Shown one piece after another: positions 54,601-63,314 of a stretch of DNA of 64,000 bases. Origin of the DNA: Robertkochia sediminum (lineage in GTDB: Bacteria; Bacteroidota; Bacteroidia; Flavobacteriales; Flavobacteriaceae); the NCBI RefSeq assembly GCF_016786255.1, contig NZ_JADMKT010000081.1, positions 52,719 to 116,718 on the forward strand, written 5' to 3'. The notes under the pieces are model-generated. The model was not told the DNA's origin. It was given only the letters and a program-made list of their open reading frames with translations, and did no database searches. Within the stretch, counting starts at the first letter, position 1, and the number at the start of each line of letters is the position of its first letter. The position numbers and the translations under genes are program-made.

Positions 54601-54704
54601 ACCTGATCCTGGGCAAACCCGATTCCCAGGTTCACAAAAAATGCCAGCAACAATAAAGACAGCATTTTTAAATGTTTCGAAAGAATCGATAGCTTTTCTT
54701 CCAT
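51624..54704 (-). CDS. susC: SusC/RagA family TonB-linked outer-membrane protein
   Basis: This 1026-residue channel imports oligosaccharides across the outer membrane with energy from TonB. Domain order: signal peptide ending at GFAQ, CarboxypepD_reg-like domain (residues 33-115, with VSGVVMTDGDLPLPGANI), the DEVVVVGYGT box, plug domain (to about 240, with ISVLKDAAAAAVYG, the SusC signature), and a beta-barrel ending in YTFGLNISI. It is first in the operon with susD. A 460-bp intergenic region separates it from the regulator gene upstream. Confidence 0.97.
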   Translation of the reverse strand: MEEKLSILSKHLKMLSLLLLAFFVNLGIGFAQDQVSGVVMTDGDLPLPGANIIIKGTTNGTQSDFDGKFSINAIAGDVLVVSYIGFVTQEITLGEQTYITITLKEDMDVLDEVVVVGYGTKSKAKLISAVSTVDEETLKQQPVPNVSNALEGLASGLFVQQSSGEPGFSNSSFEIRNFGSALVIVDGAPGDLNQLDPNEIENISVLKDAAAAAVYGVQGGNGVVLITTKRGSIGKPTLNYSNQFTFTGFTAYPEYLSSGDRAEILNEGLRNAGLDPFYTEEEVALFRSGADPINYPNTDWRDLVLKDWGFQQQHNMNISGGGEKVRYFVSAGFVDQGSNYTADVLNFQRYNLRANIDADITDELKLNFNMGGRRQLQEAPAYSAYDIFRELSRSLPSDLAYYPDGTPARPSTTPNHVVEGLRDFNAGYYRTRNNNFDAKMSLTWDVKQVEGLTLKTYGSVVYNNFFSKDWGKSYELYTLNRQTGEYDPFTAVPEGAFSETILEQGSNYSNHYVMQNSIAYDRTFGEHHVSALLLSEVQQIQGENISARRQDFQSTLIDQLFAGSLENQGANGGEFRENRLGFVGRFSYDFASRYFVESSYRYDGSSRFAPENQWGLFPSLSIGWRISEEGFFQPWKDTVSNLKLRASVGTAGFDGTAAYQWLSGFNFNHFFVINETALPTIDNAALPNRAITWETNTTYDVGLDATFFDNSLGFSFDYFYRKREDVIAGANASVPSTLGVALAAENLYEFSDEGFEFSINYNKQVSENWKLNGLLNFSKSREKALFIDETLQEDPFMRENLTITGGFTGLRRGYISNGLFQSQEEINAHAVQDQNNNSSLQPGDVRYVDLNNDGTIDVKDQKVFGRGSKPAVNYSLNLGAEYKNFSLSVLLTGAAGYDIYLEGEAQSPLRNGFNGYDYLNDYWTPENTDATFPRITNGGFNENNYKYSDYWTRDGKHLRLKNINLGYTLPKVNWLSAFQEIRLFVTGYNLFVLKSFDEDFDPQIGSGLGWYYPQTKSYTFGLNISI

Positions 54705-55164
54705 AGTTTAGTTGAATTTAATTTTAAATATTAGGTTGTCATATCGTCGGATCCTATTCCCTGCCCCAGCACGAAAAGGCCACGATCCGATGCGAAAAGT
54801 GAAGTGCTGCAAAAATTTGTTAACAATTGTGATAGATAAAAAAGCTACCGGGGTGCATAACCCCAAAAGTGCTTTGGAGATCCCGAGTCTTAAGGGTTGG
54901 AGCGCAGATGTTATAAATGAAATAAGACCGAAGTCTGAAAACACTATTTTTAGAGGTAGCAACATATTTGTCTGGTTTCACATGAACGTATCTTGACCAG
55001 ATAAGATTCATGATAAATAACGCTAAACAAATATCTCCTAAAAGCACAGTACGTGCCTTAAAACCAGCCTCTACAAAACCTGTGAGCTACGTTGTAGAGC
55101 AGTCTACAAAACCTCTACAAGAAACACACAAAAAGCTGACAATGAGAGATATAACACCCTACAA
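54705..55164. promoter_or_regulatory. Intergenic region upstream of susC with repeated CTACAA motifs
   Basis: No gene is supported in this 460-bp AT-rich region. Between 55069 and 55120 it holds a cluster CTCTACAAAACCT (55069-55081), the inverse GTTGTAGAG (55091-55099), GTCTACAAAACCT (55102-55114) and CTCTACAA (55113-55120). These are candidate binding sites, perhaps for the adjacent Y_Y_Y/LuxR regulator. A weak -7-like GATATTTG is on the minus strand at 55028-55035. No certain promoter for susC was found. Confidence 0.4.
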
Positions 55165-58080
55165 CTAAAACGTTTGAAAGTAATTTACAAGGCCCACGTC
55201 CTTGGGAAGATCAAGTTTCTTGCGCAATCTCCAACGCCCCTGCTCAACACTCTTAACAGAGATGTTCATAAGCGATGCGATCTCCTTTGTAGAAAGGTTA
55301 ATTTTAAGATAAGCACTTAGCTTTATTTCAGTGGGAGAAAGATCGGGGTGACGTTCGGCCAGGTTATCAAAAAAGTCGGTATGCGCATTTTTAAAGTTAA
55401 GCTCAAAGGTGAGCCAATCATCTTTATCATCGAGGTGCTTATTGATCTTTTTGATCACATTCTTGATCGGGCGATTAAGTTTACTGTTGAGCACCTCCTT
55501 GTCGATGGCTTTAATATCTTCGATCAACTCATTAAGCAACTCCTTCTTTTTGATATTATTAAGGGTGGATGTGGCGAGTTCTGAGTTTTTCTTAACCACT
55601 GCCAATTGCAGCTTCTCTTCCCTGAGCAGTAACTTTTCCTTTTCTGATGCCAATCGCTCCAGTTCAAATTTCTCCATTTGCCTCAAGCGTTTCTCCTCCT
55701 CCTTTTGTTTCAGTTCATCCAGGTCCTTTTGAGCTTTCTTCTTAAAATAATTTCGATATCCCAGGTTAAAAACAACAACAAAAAGAAAATAGGTGAAGAA
55801 TGCCGTATTACTGAAATACCATGGCGGATTAACCCTGAAACTCTTTTTTAATACAGGTGAGGTATTGTCGGCTCCGGCATCTGTACGGACCTCCAGTGTA
55901 TAGGTTCCAGGAGACAACCCGGGAAAACTCAATGGAGATCGAAGGTCCATATCCTGCCATTCATTACTTATACCACTAAGTTTATACTGAATGGTTCTTG
56001 GATTGGAAAGGGCCACCTTGGCATGAGAGACCCCTATCTCAACCATTCGGTTACTGTATGGTATCTCAAAAACATCCTTCTGGTCGATCGGAGCTAAAAT
56101 GGTATCCTTAGCTCCTATAAGATGTATGTACCTGATCACCGGCTGTTTGTGATCTGAAGTGATCTGTAGAGAACCATCCATTACATGGAACACCATACCG
56201 TTCTTAATGCCAAAGGCATAAAGGGAATCGTTTAGTTTGGTAAATGAATTAAAATCGTTCAAATGTTTATTCCGAACCGAATAAAATGGTTCATTTATCC
56301 TTACGAATGAGTTATTACTCAACCGAAGTACAGAGCCTAAATTATCCGGGGTTGAATACCAAAAGAACTGACCACTTTGTGTAATACTATTTACTCCCTT
56401 TAAACCTTTAAATACCGTCGAAGCATATTTTGATCTTGTAAAACTATTGTCAATGGGGTCATAATTAAATAATCCGGCGGGATTATAAAACACAAGTTCA
56501 TTATCCATTATAGTGAAATAGGCATACGTCTCAACAAAGGGGTTGTCTATTCCATAGAACTCAACGTCCCGAAGATGGAACCCGTCATGAGAAAGTGACA
56601 ATCGATAATACCCTTTTGTTGGGTGTGATACCCAAAGGTTGCCATATTTATCGAACTCCATGAACCTGGAAGACTCTCCGTAATTTTCCAGTTTATTCAC
56701 ATAGGACCAGGTTTCACCAGAACGTTTAAAAACTTTAATTCCGGAGTAAAAACCCACATACAAAATATCATCGTAGTTGTGATGCTTTCTGAATATCCAC
56801 GCCCCAGCCTCTTTATGTAATGAAGTGAGCTTTTTACCTTCCAATACCGATACCCCTTGGTGAGATCCTACAAGTAAGTTACCATTGAGTTTATCAATGG
56901 TCCACACCTGGCCTACACTCTCGTCTATAAGTTCAGGAACCGAATTCTCCTTAGAGAGGTCTTTAACAAATAGTCCCTGGTTGGTTCCCAAATACAAAAG
57001 GGAGTCTTCCATAAAGCAGGTATAAACGGTACCGAAAACACCTTTGGAATCCATTAAAAAGTTGGTTTTCGTATTGGTTTGCACATAACTAAGGCCGTTA
57101 TCCATTCCTAACCAGATATTATTATCCCGGTCTGCAAAAGCCTTTCGAATCGAACTTCCCGAAATACCATCCTCCTTTTTTAGGTGCGATAATAACCTAC
57201 CCGCGTTAGAAAGAATGAAAACACCATCCCGTACTGTTCCGAGGGCCATCTTTCCAGAATCGAGCACTGCAACATCATTTACCAGAGCTCGCTCCAGGGC
57301 GGTATTTACCTCAAGATCTAATTTTTGAAGGCCTCCATCCTTAAGCCTCCACCATCCCCGGTCTTTGGTGATAATATGAAGCTCATCCTTCCCCTTTGCC
57401 ACGATGTCAACGATATGAAACTCTTCCGGATTGGTAGGATCGATCAACTCGAGCTTTCCATTCCTGTACTCGTAAAGTCCACCCAGATCCTGGATGAAAG
57501 CCCTACCTTTTGAAAATATTAATTTGTTAAAACCGGTAATGGCATTGAGCACTTCTGTCGTATGGGCCTCCGGATCATAAACGTAGATACGTTGAAAGGT
57601 CTGAAACAGGATCTTACCCGAAACTTCGGCGATCTGAGAAAAGACAGGGAGGAGCGTATCATCCTTTTCGGGACGCTTAAAAAACAAACTGGTATATTCA
57701 AGTAAACCGAGCTCATTCTTTGACCAATAGCCAAATCCTCCATGCCCGGATACATAGATCCGGGAATCATCCTTGTAATAAACAGCTCTGAGATCTGACT
57801 CTTGTTCAAAGCTATTGACCTTCCAGTCGATACCATCAAATTGCAACAAACCATGCGGGGTAGCAAAATACATGGTACCCTTTTCACCCTGAGCAACATC
57901 AAATATGGTGAGGTCGTTCCTTACCTCTTCCTCGGTGAAATTTTTGATATAAGGAGTTCCGGGAATAGCAGATAATTGCGCATGCAAAGCATTAAATGAC
58001 AAAAGATATATCCAAAATATCCCTGCCAGCGCAACAAACGAATAAGATCCGGGTCGCTTCTTAAGCTTGATACCATTCAT
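55165..58080 (-). CDS. Two-component-propeller/Y_Y_Y sensor with LuxR-type DNA-binding domain
   Basis: This 971-residue protein has a signal peptide or N-terminal anchor, then a periplasmic beta-propeller with Reg_prop repeats (about residues 40-660) and a Y_Y_Y domain (about 665-745, YKLSGISNEWQDMDL, FPGLSPGTYTLEVRT). A single TM helix follows (FFTYFLFVVVFNLGYRN, near 755), then a long coiled coil (780-860) and a C-terminal LuxR/GerE-type HTH (LSPTEIKLSAYLKI, KEIASLMNISVKSVEQGRWRLRKKL). No kinase or receiver is present, so it is a one-component membrane regulator that probably senses the glycan and controls the SusCD operon downstream. Confidence 0.9.
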   Translation of the reverse strand: MNGIKLKKRPGSYSFVALAGIFWIYLLSFNALHAQLSAIPGTPYIKNFTEEEVRNDLTIFDVAQGEKGTMYFATPHGLLQFDGIDWKVNSFEQESDLRAVYYKDDSRIYVSGHGGFGYWSKNELGLLEYTSLFFKRPEKDDTLLPVFSQIAEVSGKILFQTFQRIYVYDPEAHTTEVLNAITGFNKLIFSKGRAFIQDLGGLYEYRNGKLELIDPTNPEEFHIVDIVAKGKDELHIITKDRGWWRLKDGGLQKLDLEVNTALERALVNDVAVLDSGKMALGTVRDGVFILSNAGRLLSHLKKEDGISGSSIRKAFADRDNNIWLGMDNGLSYVQTNTKTNFLMDSKGVFGTVYTCFMEDSLLYLGTNQGLFVKDLSKENSVPELIDESVGQVWTIDKLNGNLLVGSHQGVSVLEGKKLTSLHKEAGAWIFRKHHNYDDILYVGFYSGIKVFKRSGETWSYVNKLENYGESSRFMEFDKYGNLWVSHPTKGYYRLSLSHDGFHLRDVEFYGIDNPFVETYAYFTIMDNELVFYNPAGLFNYDPIDNSFTRSKYASTVFKGLKGVNSITQSGQFFWYSTPDNLGSVLRLSNNSFVRINEPFYSVRNKHLNDFNSFTKLNDSLYAFGIKNGMVFHVMDGSLQITSDHKQPVIRYIHLIGAKDTILAPIDQKDVFEIPYSNRMVEIGVSHAKVALSNPRTIQYKLSGISNEWQDMDLRSPLSFPGLSPGTYTLEVRTDAGADNTSPVLKKSFRVNPPWYFSNTAFFTYFLFVVVFNLGYRNYFKKKAQKDLDELKQKEEEKRLRQMEKFELERLASEKEKLLLREEKLQLAVVKKNSELATSTLNNIKKKELLNELIEDIKAIDKEVLNSKLNRPIKNVIKKINKHLDDKDDWLTFELNFKNAHTDFFDNLAERHPDLSPTEIKLSAYLKINLSTKEIASLMNISVKSVEQGRWRLRKKLDLPKDVGLVNYFQTF

Positions 58081-58295
58081 GCTGTAGTGTTTCTAGTAGA
58101 TCTTGGAGGTTGGCAATTTATTAAACATAAATTAAAAAGAACAAAACGAATGTCATAAGGGCGTTAGTTTTTAAAGGGGTTAAGATCACTTTCAATAAAA
58201 ATACGTCTTATGTGCTCGCACTTTTGAAATATTATAAGAATGAAACAGGCAGCAACAGAATTTTGCGCTAACAGGATAAAACGATGAGTTGTTTG

Positions 58296-59732
58296 TCAGG
58301 ATTTTGTCGTTTTAGCCCTGCGCACTTCGAGTGCAGCAGTGATCTCGTATGCCCTGGCTTCAGTGAGTTTGTAATCTTTCATGATCCATAATGCGAGTAG
58401 GGTTCCCACGATAGGAACACCGGAGAAAAATAAACGCAATCCTGTTACTGCTCCTTCCGGTTGTACAGCAGCATCAGGATCAAGACCAACATAAGATATG
58501 ATCAAACCACTTAACCCGCCGGCAATGGCAAATCCAAATTTCACCATCCACCAGTAGATGGCGCCAAAAATACCTTCTCTGCGCTTCCCGGTATTGTATT
58601 CATCCAGATCACATACATCGGCCGTCATCGACATCATTAGGGTGAAAAGGCTTCCAATTCCAAAGGAAAAGAAGGGTAAGGCGAAAATAAACATCCAGGG
58701 TTTACCGGGAATAAACAGAAACCAAAGCATGATATACCCTACTATGGAAATGGCCTGAGACCACATAAAGGCTTTCTTCTTTCCGAGAACCTTGGACATC
58801 TTCGCTACAATGGGGATCACAAGAATTGTGGTGACCAGCGCCCCCAGACTCCCGAACAAGGTTGGCCATATGCCTGCGGCAGCAGTATCGCCTTCAAACA
58901 AATGATAGACCACAATAAAGAAAGAAAATGCTGCAACGGTATTAAAGGCATTAAAGATCAAAAAGGTGGAAATACAAAGTCTTCTGAAAGGCATCATCTG
59001 GAAAGCCTCTCTAAATCCCTTAAAGATACGGGTGAGGCTGCTTCTGATGGTACTAAGGGACAGGGGCGCCAGCCAATCGTCATTCAAGGTCGATCGGCTT
59101 TTGATAAATATGGCCGGTACCATGGCAACCAGAGCACAGATCACTCCAACCCAGATAGCGAGTTCCCGTGTAGCAGAGTCGGCATTCGGAAACCATTCAG
59201 GATCATACATGATCACCCAAAACCACGGTGCGATCACCCATGCCCATTGCCCAACCCATTGTGCTATCGCCATGATATTGGTACGCTCATGAAAATCATC
59301 GCTCATTTCGTAACCCATAGCTACATATGGAACGCTGAAGATGGTCAATCCGAGATAGAAAACAAACGACCACAGCATAAAATATATAAAATTGTAGGTA
59401 AGGCCATTCTCCCGGTACAATTGCCACATGGCTACGAAGGCAATTCCCATTATTATTGCTCCAATAAATACATACTGGCGTCGCCTTCCCCAACGGGAGC
59501 GAGTATTATCGGAGATGAATCCCATAATGGGATCGGTGATCGAATCTAGTATCCTCGGAAAAAAGTACATCGCACTCCACATCCATCCGGGAAACCCCAG
59601 GTCCTGAACCAGGACTACCATAAAAATACCGAGAACTGCAGGAAACATTTGATTGGCTAGCATTCCAAGGCCAAACGCTACTTTCTGACCAAAAGCAACA
59701 GTGCCTTTGGTATTTTTAGATGGGTGACTCAT
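58296..59732 (-). CDS. GPH-type (glycoside-pentoside-hexuronide) MFS sugar transporter
   Basis: This 478-residue transporter has about 12 TM segments. The GPH/SLC45 signature is clear: ILDSITDPIMGFISDNTRSRWGRRR after TM2, FSVPYVAMGYEMSDDFHERTN, and the DVCDLDEYNTGKRREGIFGAIYWW loop. It is predicted to import sugars released by periplasmic glycosidases such as the neighbouring GH3. It lies between the GH3 gene and the regulator gene, 215 bp upstream of the latter. Confidence 0.92.
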   Translation of the reverse strand: MSHPSKNTKGTVAFGQKVAFGLGMLANQMFPAVLGIFMVVLVQDLGFPGWMWSAMYFFPRILDSITDPIMGFISDNTRSRWGRRRQYVFIGAIIMGIAFVAMWQLYRENGLTYNFIYFMLWSFVFYLGLTIFSVPYVAMGYEMSDDFHERTNIMAIAQWVGQWAWVIAPWFWVIMYDPEWFPNADSATRELAIWVGVICALVAMVPAIFIKSRSTLNDDWLAPLSLSTIRSSLTRIFKGFREAFQMMPFRRLCISTFLIFNAFNTVAAFSFFIVVYHLFEGDTAAAGIWPTLFGSLGALVTTILVIPIVAKMSKVLGKKKAFMWSQAISIVGYIMLWFLFIPGKPWMFIFALPFFSFGIGSLFTLMMSMTADVCDLDEYNTGKRREGIFGAIYWWMVKFGFAIAGGLSGLIISYVGLDPDAAVQPEGAVTGLRLFFSGVPIVGTLLALWIMKDYKLTEARAYEITAALEVRRAKTTKS

Positions 59733-59879
59733 ATATACTTAAGGTATTAACAGGAAAAAATCCCCTGGAACAAGTTCTATCTATCACATGGCTACAAGGA
59801 TCTATATCCGTTATTCTGTTGGGTGAAAAAAGATAAGGATTTTTATGTTAAAAAATTAAATTTCAAATCATTGAGGTAA

Positions 59880-59916
59880 CAAAAAGAGGGATGAAGCATC
59901 TTAACTCCCCCCTCTC
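59880..59916 (-). terminator. Possible terminator after the GH3 gene
   Basis: AGAGGG (59885-59890) pairs with CCCTCT (59910-59915), and on the minus strand a run of Ts follows (plus-strand AAAAA at 59881-59885). It lies about 90 bp after the GH3 stop. The stem is short, so confidence is moderate. Confidence 0.45.
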
Positions 59917-60005
59917 CTTTATAAGTCACATATTGATTTAAGCAGTATGCACCCCTAAACGATATTATTCATCTAAAAGTTCCCCCTACCGCAATTTGAT
60001 TTCCC

Positions 60006-62240
60006 TTACCGGATTACGATAGTAGCTTCTCCTTTAATATCCCTGGATGAGGCTCCAACCCGGATCGTGTACTCCCCTTTCTCTACGACCCATGTCTTTT
60101 GAGCGGTATCGTAATAGGCCAGGTCTTTGACCTTAAAGCTCAATGGTACAGTCACGGTTTTGCCAGCGGGTACTGCCACCTTGTTAAAGGCCTTGAGTTC
60201 CTTTTGCGCCCGTTCTACCTGAGAATTTTCGGCAGAGACATAAAGCTGAACCGCTTCCTTACCGTCTACTTCAGAACGATTGCTTACCTCGACATTCACC
60301 ACAACGGTATCTTCTTCATTATATTCCGACTTATCGGTGATCATGTTCCCGTATTGGAAATCAGCATAAGACAATCCGTACCCGAATTCATAGAGCGGAT
60401 CAACATTTTTAGTATCGAACCAGCGATACCCGACCAAGATCCCTTCTTCATAAGTTACGGAATCATCACCGGGGAAACTGTTGGTAGCATGGGCCGGAGA
60501 ATCCTCCAGCTTCTTCGGCATGGTCCACGGCAATTTCCCTGAAGGATTCACAGTTCCCAGCAGGACATCGGCCAGGGCATTACCGCCCTCAGATCCGTTG
60601 AACCAACTCCAAACTAAGGCATTTGACTTTTCACTGATATCCTGAATGTCGAAAGGCCCTCCGGCGATAAACACCACAATGGCATTGGGATCGATCTCCA
60701 ATACTTTTTCGATAAGTTCTTCTTGTCCGTAAGGCAAGTCCAAACTTGCGCGGTCCGAAGCTTCGGTCTCATAATCCCGGTTAGAACCGGCAAAGACAAT
60801 GGTGAGGTCCGAATTTCGAACTGCATCGAGCGCCTGTTCTACCAGCTCAGGCTCCAGTTCATTGATGGGCACCGGGCCATTAAGGGTAATATCTCCAAAA
60901 ACCGCCTTTTCATTTTCGGCATAGCGTTCCCGGTATCCTTCGGCATATTGCACTTCAACCCCTTCCGGAAGACGGCCTTTTAATCCTTCCAGTGGTGTAA
61001 TCTCCCTTTTGGTCTTCACCCCGGCACCATATCCGCCCAGAGCATTCTTCTTGGTAGCGTTGTTCCCGATCACTGCGATACGCTTTACTCCGTCGAGTTT
61101 CAATGGCAACAGATCGGATTCATTCTTCAACAATACCACAGACTCTGCTGCGATGGCGTAGGCGTCCTGGAAGTGTTCTTCGGTATTGATGCTCCCTTTT
61201 TTCTGACCTACCCCATCGACAGTCTTTAAATTGAACATCACGCGAAGGATACGTTTTACGTGCTTGTCGAGCTCTGCTTCTTCAATTTCTCCTTTGGCTA
61301 CCGCCTCTGCCAGCGGATCGGCAAAATAGAATTCGTTAAAGGGTTTTGGTGTTCCCATTTCGATATCGGTTCCCGCCTCGAGCGATTTCTTGGTATCGTG
61401 CACCGCCGCCCAATCGGAGATCACGATCCCTTTGTATCCCCACTCATCTCTCAGGATATCCTGGAGCATATACGGATTCTCACAGAGGTATTCTCCGCGG
61501 AATTTATTGTAGGCCCCCATAAAACTATAAGCGTTGGCCTCTACAGCGGCGGCTTTAAAGGCCGGCAGGTAGATCTCGCGCAGTGTACGCTCGTCTACGA
61601 GGACATCTACAGAATCCCTGTTGGTTTCCTGGTTGTTTACCGCGTAATGTTTTACACATACGGCCACGTCGTTTTGCTGTACCCCTACGATAAAAGGAAC
61701 CGACATACGGGCGTTCAGGAACGGATCTTCGGTAAAATACTCATAGGTACGTCCGCCCAGGGGAGTTCGGATGATATTGATAGCCGGAGAAAGCAGGACG
61801 TCTTTTCCTCTGGCCCGGGACTCTTCACCTACACTCTGTCCAAAGCGGAGCGACAATTCGGTATTCCACGTCGCTGCGAGTCCGCCACCGGCCGGGTAAT
61901 AGGTCGCAAAGTCGTTATCCCATCCTGCAGGCGCCCAGGAGTCGCGGGAAATCTCTTCCCGCACACCAAGGGGACCGTCGGCCATGGTGAGCTCGGGAAT
62001 TCCCAAACGCTCAACAGCCTTATTGGCGAACATACTGTTGCCGTGGAGCATGCCGATCTTTTCTTCGATGGTCATTAAGGCAATGAGACTGTCGATCTTT
62101 TCATCGTATTGCAGCGAGAGTTCAGGCGTCTGGATGCCGTTGTCTTTTTCTTTCAAAACTTCTGGTGTTTCCGGTTTACAGGAACTGCCTATGAGGATAA
62201 GCATAATGATCCCTAAGTGCAGTATGGATTGCTTTTTCAT
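60006..62240 (-). CDS. Glycoside hydrolase family 3 beta-glucosidase, lipoprotein
   Basis: This 744-residue enzyme has a lipobox ending at Cys21 (LIGSSC). The N-terminal TIM-barrel contains KHYAVNN (198-204) and the nucleophile Asp276 in VISDWAAVHD. The second alpha/beta domain shows IAVIGNNA and GGPFDIQDISE, and an FN3-like C-terminal domain ends the protein (AVQLYVSAENS, PLSFKVKDLAYYD). It would cut beta-linked glucose from oligosaccharides. Reading starts the PUL region on the minus strand; about 270 bp separate it from the transporter gene. Confidence 0.94.
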   Translation of the reverse strand: MKKQSILHLGIIMLILIGSSCKPETPEVLKEKDNGIQTPELSLQYDEKIDSLIALMTIEEKIGMLHGNSMFANKAVERLGIPELTMADGPLGVREEISRDSWAPAGWDNDFATYYPAGGGLAATWNTELSLRFGQSVGEESRARGKDVLLSPAINIIRTPLGGRTYEYFTEDPFLNARMSVPFIVGVQQNDVAVCVKHYAVNNQETNRDSVDVLVDERTLREIYLPAFKAAAVEANAYSFMGAYNKFRGEYLCENPYMLQDILRDEWGYKGIVISDWAAVHDTKKSLEAGTDIEMGTPKPFNEFYFADPLAEAVAKGEIEEAELDKHVKRILRVMFNLKTVDGVGQKKGSINTEEHFQDAYAIAAESVVLLKNESDLLPLKLDGVKRIAVIGNNATKKNALGGYGAGVKTKREITPLEGLKGRLPEGVEVQYAEGYRERYAENEKAVFGDITLNGPVPINELEPELVEQALDAVRNSDLTIVFAGSNRDYETEASDRASLDLPYGQEELIEKVLEIDPNAIVVFIAGGPFDIQDISEKSNALVWSWFNGSEGGNALADVLLGTVNPSGKLPWTMPKKLEDSPAHATNSFPGDDSVTYEEGILVGYRWFDTKNVDPLYEFGYGLSYADFQYGNMITDKSEYNEEDTVVVNVEVSNRSEVDGKEAVQLYVSAENSQVERAQKELKAFNKVAVPAGKTVTVPLSFKVKDLAYYDTAQKTWVVEKGEYTIRVGASSRDIKGEATIVIR

Positions 62241-62469
62241 GAAATGGTACTTGGTTAGTTTAATAAGGTGGTATAGAACACCGCTTCACTCCTCTCTTGA
62301 GGATGGTAAAACCTGATCTTTACATGCGTCCTTGAGGACATGTAGAGATCCACTACGGTATCCAAAACCATTTGATCGTCATAAAATTAGCGAATTTTCA
62401 CACAGTTCAATATGACTTTCATCATGAGTTGTATGGTGGAAATTCAAAGCGATTCGGGATGGAAAAAAG

Positions 62470-63060
62470 CAGGATTCACTCGCTCCGCTCGTGATCCTGT
62501 GGTGGGGAGCCTTAGGAAAGCCGATCAAGCGCAACACTGCGCTAATCAAAAAACATCTCCTTCCTCTCACAGGGGAAGGTGGCAGCACGAATGTGCTGAC
62601 GGAAGAGGTTTTCAAAATCTCAATACCGATGAACAGGATTCACTCGCTCCGCTCGTGATCCTGAAGTGGGGGTGTTGCTCAGTAAAGACGCACCAAGCCA
62701 CAGCTTGGTGACGGGCTTTTTTTATGCCCTTTCGCTTACGAACGCAAGGTTATACACGGATTGGAATTAAAGCAAAACAGGATTCACTCGCTGCCTCGTG
62801 ATCCTGGAGTGGGGCGTTGCTCAGGAAAGCCGATCAAGGCTTTGCCTTGACGGACTTTTTTTATACCCTTTCGCTTACGAACGCAAGGTTATACACGGAT
62901 TGGAATTGAAGAAAAACAGGATTCACTCGCTGCCTCGTGATCCTGGAGTGGGGGTGTTGCTCAGTAAAGCCGCACCAAGCCACAGCTTGGTGACGGGCTT
63001 TTTTTATGCCCTTTCGCTTACAAGCGCGAGCGCTTGACGCTTTTGGGCATAAAAAAAGCC
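62470..63060. repeat. Tandem hairpin repeat array of about 140-bp units
   Basis: Three units of 139-144 bp start at 62632, 62776 and 62915, each beginning AACAGGATTCACTCGCT and running to TTTTTTTATRCCC plus CTTTCGCTTAC. A fourth, diverged partial copy begins at about 62470. Each unit contains a perfect hairpin (CACCAAGC/GCTTGGTG or CAAGGC/GCCTTG) followed by T7, and a palindromic CAGGATTCAC/GTGATCCTG head. The final block (62998-63058) is bounded by inverted CTTTTTTTATGCCC arms. Stem sequences vary while pairing is kept. No gene is supported here. Confidence 0.7.
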
Positions 63061-63087
63061 GAACAACAAGATGTTGTTCGGCTTTTC
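63051..63087. terminator. Bidirectional hairpin next to the tRNA remnant
   Basis: GCCGAACAAC (63058-63067) pairs with GTTGTTCGGC (63073-63082). An A run precedes it and TTTT follows, so it can stop transcription in both directions. On the minus strand it follows the tRNA remnant just as the trailer elements follow tRNA-Val and tRNA-Arg. Confidence 0.75.
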
Positions 63088-63102
63088 TGGTCGGGGTGGC
63101 AG
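63088..63102 (-). pseudogene. tRNA 3'-end remnant (tRNA-Pro-like)
   Basis: Read on the minus strand, these 15 bases are CTGCCACCCCGACCA. This is what the 3' end of a tRNA looks like: the last T-stem bases, an acceptor strand CACCCCG, discriminator A and an encoded CCA. CGGGGTG/CACCCCG is typical of tRNA-Pro acceptors. The rest of the tRNA body is missing; sequence to the right is AT-rich and unrelated. It is followed on the minus strand by a terminator hairpin. A displaced attachment-site copy is the likeliest explanation. Confidence 0.5.
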
Positions 63103-63314
63103 TATATGAAACCTATATTTTCAAGTCAAATAAACACTGAGTTATTCCTTCTTATCTCCCTCCAGGTAACCGAATGGGTAACCTTTGGAAATCTTTCATT
63201 TCTAAAATTACATAAAAAATTAAAGACCATCTACAGGTTCCAAATCTCATTTTTTCAGTCCTTTAGATCAGGTTATCGTAGAAGAGGACTGGAGAAAGAT
63301 TGAAAGGAAACATT

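Noticed and set aside
58902..59549. 215-codon frame antisense to the GPH-type transporter
   Set aside because: His/Gly/Arg-rich shadow of a conserved membrane protein gene.
61260..62078. 272-codon frame antisense to the GH3 gene
   Set aside because: Opposite a strongly supported gene and without recognisable domains.
62470..63060. Tandem array considered as a CRISPR
   Set aside because: Units are about 140 bp with few copies, no short direct repeat with unique spacers, and no cas genes.
62412..63303. Several short frames in the repeat array and tRNA remnant
   Set aside because: Translations repeat with the array (ending in similar FFYAL-type peptides) and have no start or domain support.
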